Below are positions 15,688 to 25,955 of a stretch of DNA of 64,000 nt, in pieces. This DNA comes from Algihabitans sp965233705 (lineage in GTDB: Bacteria > Pseudomonadota > Alphaproteobacteria > Kiloniellales > DSM-21159): positions 124,001-188,000 of the forward strand of contig CBDDTF010000003.1 of the NCBI GenBank assembly GCA_965233705.1, in the 5' to 3' direction. Under the pieces are notes generated by a model that saw nothing but the letters and a program-made list of their open reading frames with translations, searched no databases and was not told the DNA's origin. Every line of letters begins with the position of its first letter. The first letter of the stretch is position 1. The translations under genes and the position numbers were made by a program.

Positions 15688-16968
15688 TTAGAAGTGTTCA
15701 CGCAGCCAGCTCCCCACCCGGTCGACCAGGCTTGCGTGAGTGGTCTGGGGGCGCGCCTCGGGGGGCATCGCCGCCTCGGTCTGCAGGGCGTAGGCGATCA
15801 GGCCGGCGGCGACCGTGTAGGCCGGTCCGCCGGTCGCCTCGGCCAGGCCGTCCACGTGGATCGGCCGGCCGATGCGCACCTGCTTGTCCAGAATGTCCGC
15901 GGCCAGCTCGCGCATGCCGGGGAGCTGGCTGGCGCCGCCGGTCAGCACCACCCGGCGGCCGCCGATCTTGTCGAAGCCGCTGGCCTCCAGGCGCGAGCGC
16001 ACCAGCTCGAAGGTCTCCTCCAGGCGCGGCTGGATCACGCCGACCAGCAGCGAGCGCTGCACCTGGTGGCTGTGGCCCTCCTCCTCCTCGCCGACCTGCG
16101 GCACGTCGATCATCTCGCGCACGTCGGAGGCAGTGGCGACGGCGTGGCCGTAGAGGGTCTTCAGCCGCTCGGCGTGATTCAGCGGCGTCGACAGCCCGCG
16201 GGCGATGTCGCTGGTGACGTGGCCGCCGCCGACCGGCACCACGTCGGTGTAGATCAGGCTGCCCTCGTAGAACACGGCGATCGAGGTCACGCCGGCGCCC
16301 ATGTCGATTAGGGTGACGCCCAGTTCGCGCTCGTCGTCGACCAGGCTGGCCAGGCCCGAGGCGTAGGGCGCGACCACGAAGCCGCCGATGTCCAGGTGGC
16401 AGCGCTGAATGCAGGTCGCCAGGTTGCGCACCGGCCCCATGGCGGCGGTGACCACGTGCATGTTGACGCCCAGGCGCTCGCCGTACATGCCGCGCGGGTC
16501 GCGGATGCCGCGGCTGCCGTCGATGGTGTAGGCCACCGGGATCGAGTGGATGAGCTGGCGGCCCTTCTCCGGGTGGCCCAGCAGCCCCTCGACCTGGCGA
16601 CCCTCGGCCAGGGCGCGCGCCAGGTCGGCGTCGCTGACCTCGTGGCCGTCGATGGCGACCTCGACGTTGACCGTGCGCGAGGCCGGGTAGCCGCCGGACA
16701 GCGAGGTGACGACCTGCTCGATGGTCTCGCCGGCCATCTCCTCGGCGGCGTGCACGGCGGCCAGGATGGCGCGCTCGGCGGCTTCCATGTCGACCACCGC
16801 GCCCGACTTGACGCCGCGGCTGATCTGCTGGCCGATGCCGATCACCTGCGGCTGGCCGTGCGGACCGTCGCGCCGCGCGATCAGGCAGCAGACCTTGCCC
16901 GAGCCCACGTCGAGGGCGGCGACCAGGCCATTGCGGTTGCGGCGCGGCGGCTTGCGCATCGCGGACAT
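15688..16968 (-). CDS. ftsA: Cell division actin-like protein FtsA
   Basis: FtsA is an actin-family ATPase that tethers FtsZ to the membrane. ATG 16968 has GAGAGGA 8 bases upstream and is preferred to the GTG at 16986. The product (426 residues) has the phosphate-1 motif ALDVGSGKVCCLI near the N-terminus, a 1C-domain region, a LIDMGAGVTSIAVF phosphate-2 motif and VVLTGGASQLPG near the end. The C-terminal RVGSWLREHF is the amphipathic membrane-targeting helix. It lies between ftsQ and ftsZ as in most bacteria. Confidence 0.97.
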   Translation of the reverse strand: MSAMRKPPRRNRNGLVAALDVGSGKVCCLIARRDGPHGQPQVIGIGQQISRGVKSGAVVDMEAAERAILAAVHAAEEMAGETIEQVVTSLSGGYPASRTVNVEVAIDGHEVSDADLARALAEGRQVEGLLGHPEKGRQLIHSIPVAYTIDGSRGIRDPRGMYGERLGVNMHVVTAAMGPVRNLATCIQRCHLDIGGFVVAPYASGLASLVDDERELGVTLIDMGAGVTSIAVFYEGSLIYTDVVPVGGGHVTSDIARGLSTPLNHAERLKTLYGHAVATASDVREMIDVPQVGEEEEGHSHQVQRSLLVGVIQPRLEETFELVRSRLEASGFDKIGGRRVVLTGGASQLPGMRELAADILDKQVRIGRPIHVDGLAEATGGPAYTVAAGLIAYALQTEAAMPPEARPQTTHASLVDRVGSWLREHF

Positions 16969-16982
16969 CGGCTCCTCTCGGC

Positions 16983-17852
16983 TCACGTTTCCTCGCCGGC
17001 GGCGGCGCGCCGCCAGTCGGGTTCCGGGGCGTTGTGCCCGCGCAGGATCAGGCGGTCCGGCAGGCGCAGGTCGATGGTCACCACGTCGCGCTCCAGCAGC
17101 CCCTCGTCGCGCACCAGCTCGGCGAGCTGCAGCCAGGCCTCGGCGGCGCCGACCTCGGGCAGGCGCACCTCGATCTCGCCCTGCAGCACCACGTTCCAGC
17201 GGCGCGCGCCGACGCGCACGGCGGCGATCACCTGGTCGGCCAGCTCGGGCGCGCGCTGCAGCAGGGCCAGCAGGCTGCCGGCCCGCTCCGGCGCGCCCTC
17301 GCCGACCAGCAGCGGCAGCTCGGCGAAGCGGGCGGCGTCGGCCCCTTCGATCACGCGGCCGTCGGTGTCGATCACGCTGAGCCGGCCGCGAAGCTGCCAG
17401 AGCGCCAGCGGCCGGCGCTCTTCCAGGCGCACGTAGATCAGGTCGGGCAGGCGCCGCTCGACCCGGGCGTCGGAGACCCAGGGCAGGGCGGTCAGGCGCG
17501 CGCGCGCCGCCGCCGGGTCGAAGGCCAGCATCGGCGTGCGGCGGCCGACGCTCAGCGCGGCCAGCACGTCGCCGGCCGGGGTGCGGCTGCGGCCTTCGAC
17601 CAGCACGTCGTCGACCGCCAGGCCGGCGCGGGCGGTGGCGGCAAAGAAGGCTTCCGTGGCGGCGAAGGCCTGGCGCTCGCCCCAGCCGCTCGACAGCGCC
17701 CAGCCGCCGGCGCCGGCCAGCAGGACCAGGCCGGCCAGGGGCAGCGCCCAGCGCGGCCGGGCCCAGCGCCAGGGGCGCCGGTCCGCACGGGCGGCGCGGC
17801 GGCCGCGGCCTGCGGTCTGGCGGTTTGGCTTGGGGCTGCGGTTCAGTCGCAT
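16983..17852 (-). CDS. ftsQ: Cell division protein FtsQ
   Basis: FtsQ is a bitopic divisome scaffold. The ATG at 17852 overlaps the ddl stop by ten bases. The 289-residue product has a basic cytoplasmic tail and one membrane segment (LPLAGLVLLAGAGGWAL, about 35-52). The POTRA domain (VDDVLVEGRSRTPAGDVLAAL) follows, then the beta domain with LTALPWVSDARVERRLPD. The last residues overlap the alternative ftsA GTG start. Confidence 0.93.
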   Translation of the reverse strand: MRLNRSPKPNRQTAGRGRRAARADRRPWRWARPRWALPLAGLVLLAGAGGWALSSGWGERQAFAATEAFFAATARAGLAVDDVLVEGRSRTPAGDVLAALSVGRRTPMLAFDPAAARARLTALPWVSDARVERRLPDLIYVRLEERRPLALWQLRGRLSVIDTDGRVIEGADAARFAELPLLVGEGAPERAGSLLALLQRAPELADQVIAAVRVGARRWNVVLQGEIEVRLPEVGAAEAWLQLAELVRDEGLLERDVVTIDLRLPDRLILRGHNAPEPDWRRAAAGEET

Positions 17853-18773
17853 GCGGCGTGCTCCAGCATCCAGCCGACCAGCTCGGTGAAGGTCATGCCG
17901 ACGTGCTGCGCCTGCTCGGGCACCAGCGACAGCGGGGTCATGCCCGGCTGGGTGTTGACCTCCAGCAGATAGACTCCCTCCTCCTCTTCCTCCGGGTTCC
18001 AGCGGAAGTCGGCGCGCGAGACGCCGCGGCAGCCGAGCGCCTCGTGCGCCGCCGCCGCCATGTCCAGCGCCGCCTCGTAGACCGCCGGCGGCACCGGCGC
18101 GGGGATCAGGTGATCGGTCTTCCCCGCCGTGTACTTCGCGGCGTAGTCGTAGAAGCCCTGGCGCGGGCGCAGCTCGGTCACCGCCAGCGGCTGGTCGCCC
18201 AGCACGGCGACGGTCAGCTCGCGCCCCTCGATGAAGGGCTCGACCAGGATCTCCTCGCCGAAGCCCCAATCGGCCGGGTCGAAGGGGGGGCGCGCCGCCA
18301 CCTCGCGCAGGATGCAGACCCCGACCGAGGAGCCCTCGTTGAGCGGCTTGGCGACGTAGGGCCGCGCCAGGGGGTCGCCGGCCGCCAGCTCGGCGCGCGA
18401 GACCACGAAGCCGCCCGGCACGCGTAGCCCGGCGGCCTCGAACACCGTCTTGGCCATCGGCTTGTCCATCGCCAGGGCGGAGGCGAGTAGGCCGGAGTGG
18501 GTGTAGGGCACGCCCATGAGGTCGAGCAGCCCCTGCACGCAGCCGTCCTCGCCCCAGCGCCCGTGCAGGGCGTTGAACACCAGGTCCGGCTTGGGCGTGA
18601 GCGCCTCGACCAGCGCCACCACGCCGGCCGCGCCGAGGGCAGGGTCGACCTCCACCGCCTCGTGGCCCAGCTCGCGGATCGCCGCGGCGCAGGCCGCGCC
18701 GCTGGTCAGCGAGACCTCGCGCTCGGCCGAGGGGCCGCCCATCAGCACGGCGACGCGCTTGCGCGCCTGGCGC

Positions 18774-18781
<8 letters not shown>
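17843..18781 (-). CDS. ddl: D-alanine--D-alanine ligase
   Basis: Ddl joins two D-alanines for the peptidoglycan pentapeptide, using ATP. The 312-residue protein shows the N-terminal VAVLMGGPSAEREVSLTSG motif, the ATP-grasp elements PYVAKPLNEGSSVGV and EEILVEPFIEGRELTV, and the C-terminal LLEVNTQPGMTPLSLVP with the magnesium-binding Glu and Asn. Its ATG overlaps the murB stop by eight bases, placing it in the mur-fts operon. Confidence 0.97.
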
Positions 18782-19714
<933 letters not shown>

Positions 19715-19718
<4 letters not shown>

Positions 19719-21157
19719 GGCCTCCCTCCCGCCGTCTGGCGGTCCTGTTCGGCGTAGAGCGCCTCCAGCTCGCCGGGCAGGCTGGCCGCCCAGGCGGTGA
19801 TGTTGCCGGCGCCAAGGCAGACCACCAGGTCGCCGGGGCCGACCAGCGGCAGCAGCGTCTCGGCCAGCCGCTCCGGTGTCTCCAGCGGCACCACCTTGCG
19901 GTGGCCGCGGGCGCGCAGACCGGCTGCCAGGTGGTCGCGGTCGGCGCCCTCGACCGGCGCCTCGCCGGCCGGGTAGACGTCGGCCACCACCACGGCGTCG
20001 GCGTCGTTGAAGCAGGTGCAGAAATCCTCGAACAGGCTGGCCAGGCGCGAGTAGCGGTGCGGCTGCACCACCGCGACCACCTGGCCCTCGGTGGCCTGGC
20101 GGGCGGCCTGCAGCACCGCGGCGATCTCCACCGGATGATGGCCGTAGTCGTCGATCACCGTCACGTCGCGCGCTGCGCCGGTGCGGGTGAAGCGCCGCTT
20201 GACGCCGCCGAAGCCGGCCAGTCCGGCGCGGATGCGCGCGTCCGGCAGGCCCATCTCCTCGGCCACGGCGATGGCGCCCAGGGCGTTCTGCACGTTGTGG
20301 CGCCCGACCATCGGCAGGAAGAGGTCGTCGATCCGCCGCTGGCGGCCGCTGCGCCGGTCGTAGACCACCACCGAGAAGCGCGAGCCGGCCGGCGTCGCCT
20401 CGACCGCTTCGGCGCGCACCTCGGCCTGCGGCGAGAAGCCGTAGGTGATCACCCGGCGGTCCTCGATGCGCCCGATCAGGGCCTGCACGCCGGGATGGTC
20501 GATGCAGAGCACGGCGAAGCCGTAGAAGGGGATGTTCTCGACGAAGGTCTCGAAGGCGCGGTCCAGCGCCTCCGGCGTGCCGTAGTGGTCCAGGTGCTCC
20601 GGATCGATGTTGGTGACGATGGCGATCACCGAGGGCAGCTTGGTGAAGGTGCCGTCGCTCTCGTCGGCCTCGACCACCATCCAGTCGCCGGCGCCCAGGC
20701 GCGCGTTGGTGCCGTAGGCGTTGATGATGCCGCCGTTGATCACCGTGGGGTCGAGCCCGCCGGCGTCGAGCAGCGAGGCGACCAGCGAGGTGGTGGTGGT
20801 CTTGCCGTGGGTGCCGCCGACGGCGACCGACCACTTCAGCCGCATCAGCTCGGCCAGCATCTCGGCGCGGCGGACGATCGGCAGGAAGCGCTCGCGCGCC
20901 GCCAGCACCTCCGGGTTGTCCGGTCGGATCGCGCTGGAGATCACCACGACCTGCGCCTTGGCGACGTTGGCCGCCGCCTGGCCGACGACGACCGGGATGC
21001 CCAGCTCGCGCAGGCGGCGGACGTTGGCGTTCTCGGCGATGTCGCTGCCCTGCACCTGGTAGCCAAGGTTGTGCAGGATCTCGGCGATGCCGCTCATGCC
21101 GATGCCGCCGATGCCCACGAAGTGCAGCAGGCCGATATCGAGGGGAAGGGCTCTCAC
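19715..21157 (-). CDS. murC: UDP-N-acetylmuramate--L-alanine ligase
   Basis: MurC adds L-alanine to UDP-MurNAc, the first amino acid of the peptide stem. Across its 480 residues it shows the N-terminal Rossmann start HFVGIGGIGMSGIAEIL and the ATP loop VAVGGTHGKTTTTSL (about 112-126). The EADESDGTF motif and the C-terminal Mur ligase domain with VVAVVQPHRYSRL follow. It is four bases overlapped with murB at its end and four with murG at its start. Confidence 0.97.
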
Positions 21158-22320
21158 GCCGCCGCCTCCCCGGCCGCCGGGCCGCGTCGGGTGTGCGCGC
21201 CGTTCGGCTGCGGCCCGCCCAGCACCACCTCGGCCAGCCGCGCGGCCGAGTTCTCCTGGGCGAAGGCCCGCGCGCAGCCGGCGGCCTGGGCCAGCGCGGC
21301 CGGGTCGCCGATGAGCTGGACCAGCCGCTCGGCCAGGCTCTCGGGCGTCAGGTTCGACTGCGGCAGCAGCCAGCCGCCGCCGGCCTCGGCCAGGGCGCGG
21401 GCGTTGCCGGTCTGGTGGTCGTCGGCCGCGAAGGGGAAGGGCACCAGGATCGCCGGGCGCCCGGCCGCCGCCAGCTCCGCCACCGTCGAGGCGCCGGCCC
21501 GGCAGATCAGCAGATGGGCCGCCTTCAGCCGCTCGGGCATGTCCTCGAAGAAGGGGCGCAGCTCGGCGTCGACGCCGCAGGTGTCGTAGATCGCGGCGAC
21601 CGCGCCGGTGTCGCCGCCGCGCACCTGCTGGGCGACCCGCAGCCGCGCCTTGATCTCCGCGGGTAGGCGGCAGAGCGCGTAGGGCAGCACCTCGTTGAAC
21701 ACCCGCGCGCCCTGGGAGCCGCCGGTCACCAGAAGGCGCACGGGGTCCTGCGGGCCGGGGACGCCGTAGGGCTGGCGCCCCAGGCGGGCGATCGGATCGC
21801 GCACCGGGTTGCCGGTGACCACGGTCTTGGCCTGCTCGGCCGGGCTCAGCCCCTCCACCGTTTCGAAGGAAGTGCAGATCGCGCCGGCCTTGGCGGCCAG
21901 CAGGCGGTTGGCGCGGCCGACCACGGCGTTCTGCTCGTGCAGCACGATGCGCAGGCCCAGGCGGCCGGCGGCGAAGACGGTCGGCACGCTGGCATAGCCG
22001 CCGAAGCCCACCACCACGTCGGGGCGCAGGCGCTTGAGCAGGCCGCGCGCCTGCAGCACGCCCCAGCCCAGACGCAGCGCGCCCTTGGCCTTGGACAGCA
22101 GGTCGCCGCCGGCCAGGCCGCCGGCGGCCACCCGCCAGGTCTCCACCTGCGCCAGCTCCGGGCCGAAGCCGGCGCCGCGCTTGTCGGTGATCAGCACCAC
22201 CCTGGCGCCGCGCGCCAGCAGCACCCGCGCCAGCGCCTGCGCCGGGAACATGTGGCCGCCGGTGCCGCCGGCCGCCAGCACCGCCGTGAAGGGACGGGAG
22301 GTCTCGGCCGCGCGCGTCAT
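21154..22320 (-). CDS. murG: UDP-GlcNAc:undecaprenyl-PP-MurNAc-pentapeptide GlcNAc transferase
   Basis: MurG makes lipid II from lipid I on the inner leaflet. ATG 22320 overlaps the ftsW stop by four bases. The 388-residue product has the GT28 N-terminal AAGGTGGHMFPAQALA motif, DVVVGFGGYASVP, HEQNAVVGRANRLL and the C-terminal donor-binding LLVTGGSQGARVFNEVLP and CRAGASTVAELAAAGRPAI. A short basic C-terminal extension (THTRRGPAAGEAAA) is non-conserved. Confidence 0.97.
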   Translation of the reverse strand: MTRAAETSRPFTAVLAAGGTGGHMFPAQALARVLLARGARVVLITDKRGAGFGPELAQVETWRVAAGGLAGGDLLSKAKGALRLGWGVLQARGLLKRLRPDVVVGFGGYASVPTVFAAGRLGLRIVLHEQNAVVGRANRLLAAKAGAICTSFETVEGLSPAEQAKTVVTGNPVRDPIARLGRQPYGVPGPQDPVRLLVTGGSQGARVFNEVLPYALCRLPAEIKARLRVAQQVRGGDTGAVAAIYDTCGVDAELRPFFEDMPERLKAAHLLICRAGASTVAELAAAGRPAILVPFPFAADDHQTGNARALAEAGGGWLLPQSNLTPESLAERLVQLIGDPAALAQAAGCARAFAQENSAARLAEVVLGGPQPNGAHTRRGPAAGEAAA

Positions 22321-23441
22321 GTCTCGTCTCCGGTCGCGAAACGCCGGCGGGTCAGCGCCAGCAGCAGGCCCATGCCGATGGCCAGCGCCAGCAGCGAGGA
22401 GCCGCCGTAACTGATGAAGGGAAGGGTCATGCCCTTGGTCGGGATCAGGTTGAGCGCCGAGCCCATGTTGATCAGCGCCTGCAGGCCGAACTGCGTCAGC
22501 AGGCCGGTCGCCGCCAGCAGCACGAAGAGGCTCGGCTCGCCGAGCAGGCGGGCGAAGCCGCGCAGCACCACGAAGCCGTAGACCGCGACGATCAGCAGGC
22601 AGACGATCAGCCCCAGCTCCTCGCCGGCCACCGCGAAGACGAAGTCGGCATGGGCGTCGGGCAGCACCGCCTTGACGCGGCCCTCGCCGGGGCCGACGCC
22701 CCACAGGCCGCCGTGCGCGAAGGCCTCCAGCGAGCGGTCGATCTGGTAGCTGTCGCCGGCCGCCGGATTGAGGAAGAGGTCGATGCGCTCGGTCACGTGC
22801 GGCAGGAAGAAGTAGGCGCCGACCAGCCCGAGCAGCCCCAGCACGCCCAGGCCGATCACCAGGATCATCGGCACGCCGGCCAGGAAGAACTGCACCCCGA
22901 AGATGACGCCCAGGACGAAGGTCTGGCCCAGGTCGGGCTGCAGCAGCAGCAGCGCGGCGAACAGCCCGAAGAGGCCCAGCGCCACCGCCGTGCCGGGAAA
23001 GTCCTGCTGGCTCTTGGCCAGCGCGAACATCCAGGCGCAGGTCACCGCGAAGAAGGGCTTGAGGAACTCGCTGGGCTGCAGCGAGAAGCCGGCCAGGTTG
23101 ATCCAGCGCTGGGCGCCCTTGATCTCCGGCCCGATCGTCAGGGTGGCGAGCAGCAGCAGCAGGGTGCCCGCCAGGCCGACGACGCTGACCCGCCGCACCC
23201 ACTTCACCGACAGCAGGGAGCTGGCGATCAGGAAGACGCCGGCCAGCGGCATCAGCACGAGCTGACGCGTCGCCAGGGAGAAGGAGCCCAGGCCGATCCG
23301 CTCCGACACCGCCGGGGAGGCGGCCAGGATCAGTACCGCGCCGATCCCCATCAGGCCGGCCAGCGCCGCCAGGGTCCAGCGGTCGACGGTCCACCACCAG
23401 CGGCCCAGGATCGAGGTGTCGGTGCGCGCGAAGCCGTTCAT
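22317..23441 (-). CDS. ftsW: Septal peptidoglycan polymerase FtsW (SEDS)
   Basis: FtsW is a SEDS glycosyltransferase that polymerises septal glycan with FtsI. The 374-residue protein has about ten membrane helices. Family marks include GAQRWINLAGFSLQPSEFLK, the DFVFAVAGEELGL loop with the catalytic Asp region, and LPFISYGGSSLLALAIGMG at the end. It lies between murD and murG with four-base overlaps on both sides. Confidence 0.97.
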   Translation of the reverse strand: MNGFARTDTSILGRWWWTVDRWTLAALAGLMGIGAVLILAASPAVSERIGLGSFSLATRQLVLMPLAGVFLIASSLLSVKWVRRVSVVGLAGTLLLLLATLTIGPEIKGAQRWINLAGFSLQPSEFLKPFFAVTCAWMFALAKSQQDFPGTAVALGLFGLFAALLLLQPDLGQTFVLGVIFGVQFFLAGVPMILVIGLGVLGLLGLVGAYFFLPHVTERIDLFLNPAAGDSYQIDRSLEAFAHGGLWGVGPGEGRVKAVLPDAHADFVFAVAGEELGLIVCLLIVAVYGFVVLRGFARLLGEPSLFVLLAATGLLTQFGLQALINMGSALNLIPTKGMTLPFISYGGSSLLALAIGMGLLLALTRRRFATGDET

Positions 23442-24838
23442 GCCGCGCCCTCCTCGCTCCGCCGGCCGGGGATGCCCTCGACGGCGCGGCGGAAGACCTC
23501 GCCGCGCTGCTCGAAGCTGGCGAACTGGTCGAAGCTGGCCGCCGCCGGCGACAACAGCACCACCGGGTCGGGCCGGCCGTCGCGGCGCGCGGCCACGGTG
23601 GCGGCCGCCAGGGCGGTGGCCAGGTCGCCGCAGCGCTGCAGCCGGGCCTTGCCGTCCAGCTCCTCGGCGAAGGCGGCGCTGGACTCGCCGATCAGGAAGA
23701 CCTCGGCGACCCGGTCGAGCTGCGCCAGGCAGGGCCCCAGCCCGCCGGCCTTCGGACGGCCGCCGGCGATCCAGTAGATCGTGGCGTAGCTGGCCAGCGC
23801 CTTGGCCGCCGCCTCCGGATTGGTCGCCTTGGAATCGTTGACGTAGGCGATGCCGTCGATGGTGGCGATCAGCTCCTGGCGGTGCGGCAGGCCGGTAAAG
23901 GAGCGCATGGCCGCGGCCAGCGGCGGCCCGTCGAGGCGGCAGGCGCGGCCGGCGGCGTAGGCGGCGGCGGCGTTCTGCCAGTTGTGGCGGCCCGGCAGGC
24001 TCGCCACCTCGCGCAGGTCGAGCACCGGCAGCGCCTGGCCGTCGAGGTCGTCGATCAGCAGCCCCTCGTCCAGATAGACGCCGCCCGGCACCCGGCGCTC
24101 GGCCGAGATGCCGATCACCCGCTGGTCGCCGACCGCGGCCAGCTCGTCGTGGATCGCCCGGCAGGTCGGGTCGTCCAGGCCGATCACCGCGGCGCGCGGG
24201 CTGGTCTGGCGGTGGAAGATCAGCTTCTTCGCCGCGACGTAGCCCTCGAAGCCGCCGTGGCGCTCCAGGTGGTCGGGCGTGATGTTGAGCAGCACCGCCA
24301 CGTCGAAGGTGATCGAGAAGGTCAGCTCGAGCTGGTAGCTCGACATCTCCAGCACGTAGGTGCCGCTGTTGCCCGCCGGCTCCAGGTCCAGCACCGGCCG
24401 GCCGATGTTGCCGCCGACCTGGGCGTCGACGTTGCAGAGCTGCAGCAGGTGGCCGAGCAGGGCGGTGGTGGTCGACTTGCCGTTGGTGCCGGTGATGCCG
24501 AGGTAGCGCGCGTCCGGCTGGGCGCGGCCCAGCAGCTCGACGTCGCCGATCACCTCCGCCCCGGCGGCGCGTGCCAGCTCGACCACGGGATGCGGCGCCG
24601 GGTGGTCGTGCGCGATGCCCGGCGAGAGGATCAGCGAGGTCGGCTCCTGCCAGTTGCAGCGGTGGAGGTCGACCAGCGGCACCTCCTGCGCGGCGGCGCG
24701 GGCGCGGGCATCCTCGTTGTCGTCCCAGGCCCAGACCTCGGCGCCGCTGGCGGCCAGCGCGCGCGCCGCGGCGATGCCGGAGCGGCCGAGGCCCAGCACG
24801 CCGACCGGCAGACCGTGGAAGAAGGGAAGGGGAATCAT
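23438..24838 (-). CDS. murD: UDP-N-acetylmuramoylalanine--D-glutamate ligase
   Basis: MurD adds D-glutamate to UDP-MurNAc-L-Ala. The 466-residue product has the Rossmann start VGVLGLGRSGIAAARALA, the ATP loop GITGTNGKSTTTALLGHLL, EMSSYQLE, NITPDHLERH and a C-terminal domain with YVNDSKATNPEAAAKAL. The start ATG follows mraY by a 13-base gap, and the end overlaps ftsW by four bases. Confidence 0.97.
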   Translation of the reverse strand: MIPLPFFHGLPVGVLGLGRSGIAAARALAASGAEVWAWDDNEDARARAAAQEVPLVDLHRCNWQEPTSLILSPGIAHDHPAPHPVVELARAAGAEVIGDVELLGRAQPDARYLGITGTNGKSTTTALLGHLLQLCNVDAQVGGNIGRPVLDLEPAGNSGTYVLEMSSYQLELTFSITFDVAVLLNITPDHLERHGGFEGYVAAKKLIFHRQTSPRAAVIGLDDPTCRAIHDELAAVGDQRVIGISAERRVPGGVYLDEGLLIDDLDGQALPVLDLREVASLPGRHNWQNAAAAYAAGRACRLDGPPLAAAMRSFTGLPHRQELIATIDGIAYVNDSKATNPEAAAKALASYATIYWIAGGRPKAGGLGPCLAQLDRVAEVFLIGESSAAFAEELDGKARLQRCGDLATALAAATVAARRDGRPDPVVLLSPAAASFDQFASFEQRGEVFRRAVEGIPGRRSEEGAA

Positions 24839-24851
24839 CGTCTGCGCCCCC

Positions 24852-25937
24852 TCACCGCAGCTTCAGCGTGGACAGGCCGATCAGCGCCAGCACCAGGGCG
24901 ATGATCCAGAAGCGGATGACGACGGTCGGCTCGGCCCAGCCCTTCTGCTCGAAGTGGTGGTGCAGCGGCGCCATGCGGAAGACGCGCTTGCCGGTGGTCT
25001 TGTAGGAGAAGACCTGGATCATCACCGACACGGTCTCGAGCACGAACAGCCCGCCGATGATCGCCAGCACCAGCTCGTGCTTGGTGACCACCGCGATGCC
25101 GCCCAGCGCGCCGCCGCAGGACAGCGAGCCGGTGTCGCCCATGAAGACCATGGCCGGCGGCGCGTTGTACCAGAGGAAGCCCAGGCTGGCGCCGACCAGC
25201 GCGCCGCAGAAGACCGCCAGCTCGCCGGTGCCGGCGACGTAGTGGATCTGCAGGTACTCGGCGAAGACCGTGTTGCCGACCAGGTAGGCGATCAGCGCGA
25301 AGCAGGCGGCCACGATCATCACCGGCACGATGGCCAGCCCGTCCAGGCCGTCGGTCAGGTTCACCGCGTTGGAGGCGCCGACCATCACGAAGACCGCGAA
25401 GGGCAGGAAGAACCAGGAGAGGTTGATCAGCAGGTCCTTGAAGAAGGGGACCGCCAGGTGGGTGCCCATCTCCGGCGGCGCGATCTGCACCACCCACAGC
25501 GCTGCCAGCGTGGCGATGGCGATCTGCCCGGCCAGCTTGCCCTTGCCCGGCAGGCCCTTGTGGCTGCGCCGGGTCAGCTTGAGGAAGTCGTCGCCGAACC
25601 CGATGGCGCCGTAGCCGATGGTCACGAAGAGGATGACCCAGACGTAGGGGTTGGTCAGGTCGGCCCAGAGCAGGGTAGAGACCGCCAGCGACAGCAGGAT
25701 CAGCACGCCGCCCATGGTCGGCGTGCCCTTCTTGGTCAGCAGGTGGCTCTGCGGGCCGTCGCTGCGGATCGGCTGGCCCTCGCGCTGCTTGCGCTTCAGC
25801 CAGGCGATGACGCGCGGGCCGAGCAGGAAGCAGACCAGCAGCGCGGTCAGCACCGCGCCGCCGCTGCGGAAGGTCAGGTAGCGGAAGAGGTTGAAGGCCT
25901 GGAAGTCCTCGGCGAGAGGGACGAGCAGGGTCAGCAT
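24852..25937 (-). CDS. mraY: Phospho-N-acetylmuramoyl-pentapeptide transferase
   Basis: MraY attaches phospho-MurNAc-pentapeptide to undecaprenyl phosphate to form lipid I. It is a 361-residue inner-membrane protein with about ten helices. The signatures are KKGTPTMGGVLILL, the aspartate-rich YGAIGFGDDFLKL, NAVNLTDGLDGLAIVP and the HHHFE motif at the C-terminal loop (MAPLHHHFEQKGWAE). It lies between murF and murD in the standard order. Confidence 0.97.
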   Translation of the reverse strand: MLTLLVPLAEDFQAFNLFRYLTFRSGGAVLTALLVCFLLGPRVIAWLKRKQREGQPIRSDGPQSHLLTKKGTPTMGGVLILLSLAVSTLLWADLTNPYVWVILFVTIGYGAIGFGDDFLKLTRRSHKGLPGKGKLAGQIAIATLAALWVVQIAPPEMGTHLAVPFFKDLLINLSWFFLPFAVFVMVGASNAVNLTDGLDGLAIVPVMIVAACFALIAYLVGNTVFAEYLQIHYVAGTGELAVFCGALVGASLGFLWYNAPPAMVFMGDTGSLSCGGALGGIAVVTKHELVLAIIGGLFVLETVSVMIQVFSYKTTGKRVFRMAPLHHHFEQKGWAEPTVVIRFWIIALVLALIGLSTLKLR

Positions 25938-25955
25938 GGTCGTGCGTCCGCCCCC